From Pseudoalteromonas prydzensis (GTDB taxonomy: Bacteria > Pseudomonadota > Gammaproteobacteria > Enterobacterales > Alteromonadaceae), in assembly GCF_011050055.1 (NCBI RefSeq), contig NZ_DRGM01000023.1, forward strand, positions 1 through 64,000: a stretch of DNA of 64,000 bases. Reading direction: 5' to 3'. Numbering within the stretch: position 1 is the stretch's first letter; the number at the start of each line of letters is the position of its first letter. A program made the position numbers and the translations under genes. Below the pieces are notes generated by a model. That model saw only the letters and a program-made list of their open reading frames with translations. It did not search any database and had not been told where the DNA came from. This document shows, one piece after another, positions 45,166 to 54,100 of this stretch.

Positions 45166-47217
45166 ATGCTAAAAACTAGCTTAGCGCTGGCCATTGGGCT
45201 GTCAAGTTCACTGGCGGTTGCTGCCACATCGTTAACCGTCGAAGATATTCCAAAAATTCAATCTGTGCTGCAAACCAGTATCAGCCCTGATGGTGATACA
45301 GTGGCCTTTACCCGCTCTGTGCCACGTGAATTATACGTAGCTGAAAATGGCAGCAATTACAGCGAACTTTACGTTGTTGATGATAAAGGTGTAGAGCGCC
45401 CTTTCATTACCGGCTCGGTAAGTATCAAGAGTATTCAATGGTCAAACGACAGCAAAACCATTTATTTTTTAGCTAAGCTAAAAGACGACAAGTTTACCGC
45501 GTTATACCAAATTCCAGTAGACGGTGGTCAAGCGCAAAAAGTACTGTCGCTTAAAGACACCTCAATTTCTAGTTACCAATTAAGCCCGAACAATAAACAA
45601 CTCGCTATTTTAGCCATGCCAGCGGCTGATAAGTCTGAAAAAGAGCTTAAAAAACTAGGCTTTATGGCAGAAGTATATGAGCTTGGTTTAAAGGATAAAC
45701 AACTGTTTATTGTTGATTTAGCCAAAGCAGACCTGCCATTAACCCCGCAAGCCCTAAACGTTGCTAACTACGTCAGCGATGTAAACTGGGCAGCACAAGG
45801 CGACAAATTATTAGTAAAAACCCAGCCTACTGCACTGATTGACGATAAATACACTAAATCACAATGGCATTTATTTGATATCGCGACTAACCAAGTAACC
45901 ATGTCATTTGCCACAGAAGGTAAATTAGACGGTGCTGAGCTGTCTCATGATGGCCGTTATATCGCGATTTTGGGTGCCGAAGATAAACACGATCCGGCGA
46001 CAGGTCGCTTATTCTTAGCAGACACTAAAACCGGTGAAGTAACTGACTGGTTACCTGACTTTATGGGTCACATCGTTGATTTTGAATGGTCCAATAAACG
46101 TAATACATTGAACTTTATTGCCAATGTAGGCACGCAAAGTTTTGTCGCGAGTATTAAAACGGGTTCAAACAAATACAAAAAGCTGATCAAAGAAGGCCAA
46201 TTTATTGCCTCAAACCTAAGTATTTCTGATTCAGATAAAACCTTAGCGCTACGTGCAAATACAGCAAAGCACCCAAATGAAGTATTTATTGTTCGTGGCT
46301 CTAAAGCGCAGCGCTTAACCGATTCAAACAACTGGTTAAATGACAAGCGTTTTGCTAAGCAAGAGACTATTTCACTTAAGGCTCGCGACGGTGTTGAGAT
46401 TGATGGGGTACTCGTTTATCCACTTGATTATAACGAAGGCACACGTTACCCATTGATCATGTCTGTGCACGGCGGCCCTGAAAGCCATGATAAAGATGGC
46501 TGGCTAACAAACTACTCGCGCCCAGGGCAAATGGGCGCCGCACGCGGTTATGCGGTGTTTTACCCGAACTACCGCGGCTCTACCGGTAAAGGGGTAGGTT
46601 ACTCTAAACTAGGCCAAAACGATTACGCAGGTAAAGAGTTTGATGATCTAGTTGATTTTAAAGATCACCTTGTTGAAATGGGCTTAGTTGATGCAAAACG
46701 CGTTGGTATTACCGGTGGCTCATACGGCGGCTATGCCTCAGCATGGGGCGCAACAAAACTGACTGAACACTTTGCGGCAAGTGTGATGTTTGTGGGCGTA
46801 ACTAATCAGCTATCTAAATTTGGCACTACGGATATTTCTAACGAAATGAACCTAGTACATGCCCGCTCTTACCCGTGGGATAAATGGCAGTGGTATTTAG
46901 AGCGCAGCCCTATTTACTGGGCCGGTCAATCAAAAACACCGTTGCTTATTATGCACGGTAAAGATGACCCGCGTGTACACCCTGCACAATCAATGGAACT
47001 GTACCGTTACATGAAAGTACAAGGCAAAGATGTACGTCTTGTATACTACCCGGGTGAAGGACACGGTAACCGCAAAGTCGCTGCACAATACGATTACAGC
47101 TTACGCCTAATGCGTTGGATGGATAATTACTTAATTGATGGCAACAAAGATATGCCAGCGTTTGAAATTGACCATGCCGCCAAACTAAAAGCAGTAAAAG
47201 ACGCGAATAAGTCATAG
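45166..47217 (+). CDS. Exported S9 prolyl-oligopeptidase-family peptidase (acylaminoacyl/dipeptidyl type)
   Basis: Serine peptidase of 683 aa. The signal peptide is at about 1-20 (LALAIGLSSSLAVAA); a beta-propeller covers about 25-400 and a hydrolase domain about 410-660. The triad is S519 in GGSYGGYASAW, D601 in HGKDDPRVHP and H633 in GEGHGNRK. MSVHGGPESHD marks the oxyanion region. It would cut small peptides in the periplasm. It is on the same strand as the second TBDR of the paralogous pair, with 93 bp between, so degradation of imported peptides is a reasonable model. AGGAAAAATC precedes the ATG and a clear terminator follows. Family confident; acylaminoacyl versus dipeptidyl specificity is not resolved. 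Confidence 0.9.
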   Translation: MLKTSLALAIGLSSSLAVAATSLTVEDIPKIQSVLQTSISPDGDTVAFTRSVPRELYVAENGSNYSELYVVDDKGVERPFITGSVSIKSIQWSNDSKTIYFLAKLKDDKFTALYQIPVDGGQAQKVLSLKDTSISSYQLSPNNKQLAILAMPAADKSEKELKKLGFMAEVYELGLKDKQLFIVDLAKADLPLTPQALNVANYVSDVNWAAQGDKLLVKTQPTALIDDKYTKSQWHLFDIATNQVTMSFATEGKLDGAELSHDGRYIAILGAEDKHDPATGRLFLADTKTGEVTDWLPDFMGHIVDFEWSNKRNTLNFIANVGTQSFVASIKTGSNKYKKLIKEGQFIASNLSISDSDKTLALRANTAKHPNEVFIVRGSKAQRLTDSNNWLNDKRFAKQETISLKARDGVEIDGVLVYPLDYNEGTRYPLIMSVHGGPESHDKDGWLTNYSRPGQMGAARGYAVFYPNYRGSTGKGVGYSKLGQNDYAGKEFDDLVDFKDHLVEMGLVDAKRVGITGGSYGGYASAWGATKLTEHFAASVMFVGVTNQLSKFGTTDISNEMNLVHARSYPWDKWQWYLERSPIYWAGQSKTPLLIMHGKDDPRVHPAQSMELYRYMKVQGKDVRLVYYPGEGHGNRKVAAQYDYSLRLMRWMDNYLIDGNKDMPAFEIDHAAKLKAVKDANKS

Positions 47218-47233
47218 TTAAGCTTACTTATTG

Positions 47234-47262
47234 AAAGGCCAACCACAGTATTGGCCTTTTTC
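47234..47262 (+). terminator. Terminator of the S9 peptidase gene
   Basis: AAAGGCCAA and TTGGCCTTT form a 9-bp stem with an 8-nt loop, followed by TTC and TTTT, 16 bp after the stop. Confidence 0.8.
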
Positions 47263-47398
47263 ATTTTAACCTGTAATTTTTACATTCTTTCTATACCACC
47301 TTGCTATGCGCCATTTGTATTTCAATATAAAACAACAGCTTAAATCATGGCTCGTCACTTGCTTACAAACCTATAGATGAGTAAAGCAAGGATAAATC

Positions 47399-47824
47399 AT
47401 GAATATTTTTAAAGCATTACGTAACGATCACGATAAACAACGTTCACTGGTTGATGCACTAATTGCAACACATGGAGATTCACCAAATCGTCAATCGCTT
47501 ATGGATAATTTAAAGCATGAGCTGGAAGAGCATGCCAAATTTGAAGAGCGCTATTTTTATAATCCCTTAATGTTTGATGATTTAACCCACGAAAAAGCCC
47601 GTCATGGTATAGCCGAACACCATCAGCTTGACGAATTAATTGAACAACTTGAAGAAACCGATATGAGTTCATCCGCTTGGCTGGTGACTGCAAAAAAACT
47701 TCATCATCTTGTGCACCATCATTTAACTGAAGAAGAGCATGAAATATTTCAGTTAGCTGGGAAAGCACTGAGCGAAGAGCAAAAACTAAGCTTAGCCGAA
47801 AAATATAACGATGCGATGAATTAA
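47399..47824 (+). CDS. Hemerythrin-like (HHE) domain protein
   Basis: Cytosolic protein of 141 aa built of four predicted helices. Metal-ligand-type residues are placed as in hemerythrin/HHE domains: NDHDKQ near the start, HELEEHAKFEE at about 39-49, a GIAEHHQLDE block at about 71-80, and HHLVHHHLTEEEHE at about 102-115. It should bind a di-iron centre and may sense or scavenge O2, NO or iron. GATAAATC precedes the ATG with a weak AAGGA. It is next to the heme-type receptor gene on the opposite strand, which may be meaningful but is not proof of a link. Confidence 0.85.
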   Translation: MNIFKALRNDHDKQRSLVDALIATHGDSPNRQSLMDNLKHELEEHAKFEERYFYNPLMFDDLTHEKARHGIAEHHQLDELIEQLEETDMSSSAWLVTAKKLHHLVHHHLTEEEHEIFQLAGKALSEEQKLSLAEKYNDAMN

Positions 47825-47835
47825 GCCTTATAGAT

Positions 47836-47860
47836 GGGTACTTTGCTAGCAAAAGCACCC
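47836..47860. terminator. Weak hairpin between hemerythrin-like and heme-receptor genes
   Basis: GGGT-A-CTTT and AAAG-C-ACCC can pair around GCTAGC between two convergent genes. There is no proper U-run, so its role as a terminator is uncertain. Confidence 0.3.
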
Positions 47861-47894
47861 TGTATAACGCGAGCAATGTAGCGTGTTTTGCTCA

Positions 47895-50075
47895 TTAAAA
47901 GTTATATTTAATCGTGGCAGAAAAGTTACGCCCTGCGCTGGCAAGGTTTGCTAAGCTGTCGCCAGCATCATGACCAGCAAGATTATTATGCTGGTAATAC
48001 TCTTTATCAAATATGTTATTTACCGCTAAATTTAGCTGTGTATCAGCTAATCGATAACTTAACTGCCAATCAACTGTGCCATAACCTGGGGTTTGGTATT
48101 TTCCTTCATTTACCTTCGTCATTTGTTTTGCCCAGTTTAAAATCACATTGCTGGCAAAATCATCCTGTTTGTAACTAATACCTAGATTACCTGACAGCGG
48201 ACTGATACTGGAAATATATTCATCTGTGCTGTTATCTTTACCATCTTGATATGCCACATTAAAGAATAGGTCAAGGCTGTCTGTTGCATAAAAGGTCGCG
48301 CCAAACTCCGCACCTTTAATCGTTACAGAGTCAAGGCTGTGGTATTGAAACGTATCTTGTATATACGAAAATGAGCCATCAGCATTAAAAACGCTGTCAC
48401 GGTTAACCAGCTCAGTGGCCAAAAAGTTATCAAACTCATTGTAGAAAACAGCGGCATTAACTGTAAAGCTACCAATATGACCACGTAAACCTAGTTCGTA
48501 GCTATCACTTTCTTCCGCCGATAGATCATCACTTGGCATGATTTCATAGATGTATTCTGAGGTTGGTTGATTGTAGTGCTCAATGTACGCTAAATCATAG
48601 GCTGGCACTTTGAAACCTTGGCCATATTGCGCATACGCCGACAGCATATCGTTAATGTAATAAAGTGCACCCAAATTAAACGATAGGTGTTGGTCATCAA
48701 TTTTTGCAAACTGAGTGCCATCCGTTTTCAATGCACCATTAGGGTCCATTTCATAATAGTCAAACCGAACGCCTGGGGTGATCACTAAACGTTTATCCAT
48801 GAACGAAATTTCATCATTAATGAAAAAGCCTGCTCTGAAGGTATCATTGCGCGGAAATTTACTGGTTGAGTCATCTTTACTGACCACGCCATCCGCTTCT
48901 CGGTATTCGTGCACGGTACGCAAACTATCAGTTGTTTCAATATCTAAACCAAAGCCTAACGTGTGCTGCTGATTTAGCTGCTTACTGGCGTTCGATAACA
49001 AGCCTTTCGTGGTTTGCTTATAAAGACCTGTTTTAAACATATCGCGCTTTTCAACGGTACCAAACATCGGCGCATTAATATCTAAAAATGCGTACTCTTC
49101 ATCTTCTTGACTGCTTTCATTGTAGTACCCCCTCACATTAAATTGATCCCACAGCAAGGTTTGCGCGTTGCTGTGATAGCTTAATTGATACGAGTTAGTT
49201 TCTTTATCAGTAATAGTGTGCTCATCGACAATGTTATACCCGTATTGTGCTAATGAACGAAAATAAGCCAATAAACCATCAGCGCTATCACCTTTCGCTT
49301 CTTGGCGCCAAAGATCGACGCTAAAATCTAGCGAGTCAGTTTCACTGATATTGTACTTGCCCTTATACATGAAGCTGCTTGATTCAATGTCAAATGGGCT
49401 CAGTGATCCATCATAACTTTGCTCTTCTTCACCATCGCGTAAGGTGCTACTAAGCACATGTTCAACATCGCCAGTAATAAAAGCCAAAGTACCAGCAAGC
49501 GTATATTGGCTACTTAAATCGCTATAACCGGCTTTAACATTACCTGCAAATTGCTCACCCGGCTGTAAATAATCGCTGGCATCTTTAGTGGTAAACACCA
49601 CAATACCGCCTAATGCATCTGAGCCATACAATGATGACGATGCGCCCTTTGCCACTTCAACCTGCTTTAACGTATCTGTTTCAATAAAACCGCGCCCTAC
49701 AATATCGTTTAAGCCATTTGCCCCATACCCCTCATTCATGCGCATGCCGTCTTTGATCATTAAAATGCGGTCCGAGCCCATGCCACGCACTGTAATATTT
49801 TGCGCCCCACCAATGCGACCCGTAATTTGAATGCTCGGGTCATATTTAAATAATTGATTGATGTCAGTTACTGCTTGCATTTGCATCTCTTCAGCCGTCA
49901 TTACTGAAATACTCGCAGCCACATCTTTTAAAGGCTTTGCAATACGAGAGCCTGAAACAACCAGTACTTCTAATTCATCATTGGTAATTGACTGCGTATC
50001 ATCTGCAATCGCACTAGTATGAAAAAGAACACTGCTAATAGCCAGTGTGATCAAAGAGAGTGTCGGCTTAAACAT
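47895..50075 (-). CDS. Heme/hemoglobin-type TonB-dependent receptor (HmuR-like)
   Basis: Outer-membrane receptor of 726 aa. The signal peptide ends HTSAIA; LEVLVVSGSR is the TonB-box block, and the plug contains NITVRGMGSDRILMIKDGMR and SSLYGSDALGGIVVF. At about residue 485 FKVPAYDLAY stands where heme receptors have FRAP, followed by a diverged DDLSAEESDSYELGLRG at the NPNL position, the layout of the hemoglobin/transferrin/HmuR-type family. The barrel ends IKYNF. I chose the ATG complementary to 50073-50075 (AAGGATG upstream). It is divergent from the ExbB-like/DUF2149/CobN operon across a Fur-like site, the gene set of Hmu heme-uptake systems. Heme as cargo is inferred, not proven. Confidence 0.85.
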   Translation of the reverse strand: MFKPTLSLITLAISSVLFHTSAIADDTQSITNDELEVLVVSGSRIAKPLKDVAASISVMTAEEMQMQAVTDINQLFKYDPSIQITGRIGGAQNITVRGMGSDRILMIKDGMRMNEGYGANGLNDIVGRGFIETDTLKQVEVAKGASSSLYGSDALGGIVVFTTKDASDYLQPGEQFAGNVKAGYSDLSSQYTLAGTLAFITGDVEHVLSSTLRDGEEEQSYDGSLSPFDIESSSFMYKGKYNISETDSLDFSVDLWRQEAKGDSADGLLAYFRSLAQYGYNIVDEHTITDKETNSYQLSYHSNAQTLLWDQFNVRGYYNESSQEDEEYAFLDINAPMFGTVEKRDMFKTGLYKQTTKGLLSNASKQLNQQHTLGFGLDIETTDSLRTVHEYREADGVVSKDDSTSKFPRNDTFRAGFFINDEISFMDKRLVITPGVRFDYYEMDPNGALKTDGTQFAKIDDQHLSFNLGALYYINDMLSAYAQYGQGFKVPAYDLAYIEHYNQPTSEYIYEIMPSDDLSAEESDSYELGLRGHIGSFTVNAAVFYNEFDNFLATELVNRDSVFNADGSFSYIQDTFQYHSLDSVTIKGAEFGATFYATDSLDLFFNVAYQDGKDNSTDEYISSISPLSGNLGISYKQDDFASNVILNWAKQMTKVNEGKYQTPGYGTVDWQLSYRLADTQLNLAVNNIFDKEYYQHNNLAGHDAGDSLANLASAGRNFSATIKYNF

Positions 50076-50165
50076 TTTTACATCCTTAATTTTTATTAGT
50101 AAAGCAGTGAATTCCTGCAAAAAACGAGAGAATAATACGCCATTATGAAAATTGATCAACACTAA

Positions 50166-50180
50166 TGATAATAAATTTCA
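50166..50180. promoter_or_regulatory. Fur-box-like site in the heme-receptor/CobN-operon divergent promoter
   Basis: TGATAATAAATTTCA matches 12 of the 14 defined positions of the 7-1-7 Fur consensus, with a perfect left half. It lies about 90 bp from the receptor start and 70 bp from the ExbB-like start, so it could control both directions. Confidence 0.6.
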
Positions 50181-50248
50181 TTTAGATTCTTGATTAAATA
50201 TATGCAATGCTTTAAATTTGCCGCCTACTAATAAAAGGGGTAACTACT

Positions 50249-50776
50249 GTGAGTATTCAAACCATTGAAGTATTAATGGCTAATGTTTCTGAAATTTTAA
50301 TGACACCGGTGATCATCGCTATTGTGGTGTTATTTATTTATGCAATTTTTGCATTGGGGCGGTTCATCAGCGAATATTGTATTCGTAAAAAACACAGCCT
50401 GCTCTATCAACGTCAAATAGACACTAAAAGTCCCAGCTGGTTGCGCGGCTTTGATATTCATAATTACTTTATTAAACACCCCAACGCGAGCGAGGATGAA
50501 TACGAAGTTTTTGCGCTAAAACAACTCGAAACCTTACGAATTGTCACCCGTATTGCGCCAATGTTAGGGCTAATTGCCACTATGATCCCGATGGGGCCTG
50601 CACTCAAAGCATTAGCCGATGGTAACATTCAGGGTATTAGTGAAAATCTGATCATTGCATTTGCAGCGGTGATTTGGGGGTTAACTATTTCAACTATTAC
50701 TTTTTGGCCTGCGTCAGTAAAAAAACGCTGGTGTGCCCAAGAGCTAATTAACATTCGTAAGTTTAGAGGCCAGTGA
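50249..50776 (+). CDS. MotA/TolQ/ExbB-type proton-channel protein (HmuU-like)
   Basis: Inner-membrane protein of 175 aa. TM1 is at about 14-38. The C-terminal pair of helices carries RIAPMLGLIATMIPMGPAL and ENLIIAFAAVIWGLTISTIT, the TolQ/ExbB channel core. It should form a proton-conducting stator with the DUF2149 protein, which looks like its ExbD-like single-helix partner. Start GTG with AGGGG 9 nt upstream. It is first of three tightly packed genes (next starts 2 bp later) ending in a CobN-like protein, the order seen in Bacteroidetes hmu operons. It may energise the divergent receptor or the CobN-like enzyme. Confidence 0.85.
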   Translation: MSIQTIEVLMANVSEILMTPVIIAIVVLFIYAIFALGRFISEYCIRKKHSLLYQRQIDTKSPSWLRGFDIHNYFIKHPNASEDEYEVFALKQLETLRIVTRIAPMLGLIATMIPMGPALKALADGNIQGISENLIIAFAAVIWGLTISTITFWPASVKKRWCAQELINIRKFRGQ

Positions 50777-50777
50777 G

Positions 50778-51134
50778 ATGCGCTTTTTAGATGAAGATGA
50801 AGAGTTAAACCCAATTGTAAGTGCGGTTAATCTAGTGGATGTATTTTTAGTGATCATCGCAGCATTACTGATCGCCATCGCACAAAACCCTCTCAGCCCA
50901 TTTACTGCAGAAAATGTCACTGTGGTAAAAAATGCAGGCAAACCAAATATGCAAGTGATTGTAAAAGAAGGAAAAGAAATAAAACAATATCAATCAACAG
51001 GTGATATTGGCTCAGGTGCAGGAATGCGTGCTGGGGTCGCTTATAAAATGGCCGATGGCAGTTTTGTGTATGTGCCAGAAGCCGGATCGCAAGATCAAAA
51101 CACCAACAATAACAACGAGAAAAAAATCCCATGA
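50778..51134 (+). CDS. DUF2149 protein (HmuV-like, ExbD-like topology)
   Basis: Protein of 118 aa. A short acidic cytoplasmic start (FLDEDEELNPIVSAVNLVDV) leads into one helix at about 14-36 (VFLVIIAALLIAIA), followed by a periplasmic domain that contains GIGSG-like glycine turns (TGDIGSGAGMRAGVAYKM) and ends in a polar tail. This matches DUF2149, which pairs with ExbB-like proteins in place of ExbD. An acidic residue before the helix could be the proton site. It starts 2 bp after the ExbB-like stop and overlaps the CobN-like start by 4 bp (ATGA), so stoichiometric production is likely. Confidence 0.82.
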   Translation: MRFLDEDEELNPIVSAVNLVDVFLVIIAALLIAIAQNPLSPFTAENVTVVKNAGKPNMQVIVKEGKEIKQYQSTGDIGSGAGMRAGVAYKMADGSFVYVPEAGSQDQNTNNNNEKKIP

Positions 51135-54100
51135 TGCGTTTTATCATTTTATGCTTATGTTATCTAAGCATAGTTACGCCAAGTATAGCCGCTGAAGATA
51201 AACCCCAAGTGCTAATGATGATGTCGAGCCATGTATCAAAAGCCAAGGGAGATTTATTAACCTCATTAAGCGCCGATCAACCTTTTACATTCACCAACTA
51301 CAGCGCCAAAGGTAAATCTGAGCAACAAATAATGCAAGATTGGCAAAATGCGGATCTAATCCTACTTGATGGTATCAACCCTGCTTTATCTAAATTCATG
51401 TTTGCAAAATATCAGCCTTATTTAAGTCAGTTTTCAAACGTGCCTGTCGTGTCATTAGGCGATCTAGAGAGCAGCGCTATGAACCAAGGGCTAACAGCTA
51501 AGCAACATCAACAAATAGGCCTTTACTATAATAATGCAGGGCGCGAAAACTATCGCAATTTAATGCTTTTTTTAAGTAACCAAGTATTTAAATTATCAAA
51601 CACCACAGCAAAAGCCCCTACAATCGTGCCAAATGTAGGCCTATATCATCCCGATTTTGATACGCTCGTTAGCGCCGATGAGGAAGCTTTCTTCTCGTGG
51701 CTTAAACCTGCCCTCAATCAACCGGTGATAGCGATTGGCGTACACCGTTCAGTGATTGATTATGAACAACAACAGGTTGTAGATGCGTTAATACGTGGCC
51801 TCGAAAGAAAAGGAGCAAAAGCCATCGCATTCTTTTTTGAGGGCAATGATGAAAGCCTCGCATACCCTGATTTACTCACTGATGACAAGGGCGCGCGGGT
51901 TGACTTACTAATCAATTATCGTTCATTGCATTATGTTGAAAAACGCCGAGCTGAATTTGCTCAGATTGGTGTGCCCGTGATCCATGCTCTCAATTACACC
52001 GCAGGTGATGAACATGCTTTTGAGCAAGACCATGCTGGTATATCTCCCTCCCTCACCCCATTCTTTTTAGTAATGCCTGAAGATACCGGCAGTACCGATC
52101 CTACTATTATCGCGGCCAATCAAGAGGGTAAAAAAGTGGTGATGAAGGCCCAACTTGATGCCTTAATTGAACGTGCCTATAATCATGCAAACTTAAGCCA
52201 TATCAAAGCCGAAGATAAAAAAGTGGCCACTTTCATCTGGAACTACCCGCCAGGAGAGAAAAACATTGGCGCTGCGTTTTTAGATGTGCCCTCATCAATC
52301 ACCAATATTGCCACAGCACTAAAAGCCCAAGGCTATCAAATTGACAGCCTAAGCCCGCAGCAAATTATTGCCAATGCCGGTCAATTATTGCGTCCCTATT
52401 ATCGTAATGAAGATACCAGCGCACTTATTGAGCAAGGTTTAGCCGATTGGCTGCCTCTTGAGACTTACTTAACATGGTTTAATGCCTTACCTACATCCGT
52501 TACTCAGCCAATTATTGAACGCTTTGGTGAGCCGCGCGATAACCCAATGGTTACTGAACATAATGGCCAACTAGCCTTTGTGATCCCACGTATGAAATTA
52601 GGTAACTTAATTGTATTACCGCAGGGTGTACGTGGGCAAAATGAGCAAGAACACTCCTCGTTATACCACAGCACTAAAACGCCAATTAATCACAGCTACT
52701 TAGCTATTTATTTATATGCGCGTGAAACCTTTGGCGCCAATGCCGTGATCCACTTAGGCACTCATGGCTCGCAAGAATGGTTAACCGGTAAAGAGCGAGG
52801 TTTATCCGTATACGACGCAGCAACTTTAGCTATCGGTAATATTCCTGTGTTTTATCCGTATATTATTGATAACGTGGGTGAAGCAATGCAAGCCAAACGC
52901 CGTGGTCGCGCAACAATGATAAGCCATCTAACCCCCGGTTTTGCTAAAGCAGGTTTATATACCCAAGTCGCTGAATTAAATGAATTGATCACTAACTTCA
53001 TGATGCTTGAACAAGGCCAAACAAAGCAAAATACACAGCGTCAAATTACTGAACTTGCCAGTGAGCTCAATATTTTAACTGACTTGGCGCTAACACCCGA
53101 TGCACTCAGTGCTGATTTTGATAATGCAGTCACCCATATTCAAGATCACCTTAATACGCTTGCCCAAATGAGCCAGCCATTAGGCATTCATATTTTTGGT
53201 GAATTACCCAAAGAGCAACACTTATACAGCACTATTTTTCAAATGCTCGGAGATGAATTTACCCAAGCCGCTGCGCAGTTTGAACAACAACATCACCTTA
53301 CACTGTCTGTTGAACAACAAAAAGATCAGCGCAATGTGGTTAATCTTGAAGCACTTGAAGGCTATCAACTCGTTAAACGATTTATTGCTCAAAACAGTAA
53401 TAGTAACGACCCTGTATTAGCAGCATTACCAGCAAAACTGAACTTACAACTTAATGAAGCTAAAAAATATTGGGATAACTTTCATGATATTGCTGAGCTA
53501 AGTGGTTTAGTAAATGCGCTTAACGGCGAATATATTCCGGTCAGTTATGGTGGCGATCCAATCCGCAGTCCTGAAGCTGTGCCTACAGGTCGTAATTTAA
53601 TTGGTTTTAACCCAGCCAAAGTGCCGTCTAAAGAAGCTTACCAAGCCGGTGTAACGTTAATGGAGCAAACCATTAATGACTATCACAGTAAACATGGGCG
53701 CTTTCCACAAAAGCTAGCCTTCTCATTATGGTCATTAGAAACCATGCGTCATCAAGGGGCACTGGAAGCACAAATACTTCATGCCATGGGGTTAAAACCA
53801 AAATGGGATCATCAAGGTAATGTGATTGATACTGAGGTTATTCCCTATTCAGAGCTTGGCCGGCCACGCATTGATGTGGTGATATCTGCCACCGGTTTGT
53901 ACCGCGATGCATTTCCAAATGTCATGTTATGGCTCGCTGAAGCGATTGATAAAATTGCCAAAATGAAAGAAGACAATAACTTTGTTTATCGCCATACCAA
54001 TAGCCTAAAAGAGCAACTTTTAGCGCAAGGAAAAAGCGCAGCAGATGCTGATTACCTATCGTCAATCCGGTTATTTTCCAACGAAACTGGTAACTATGGA

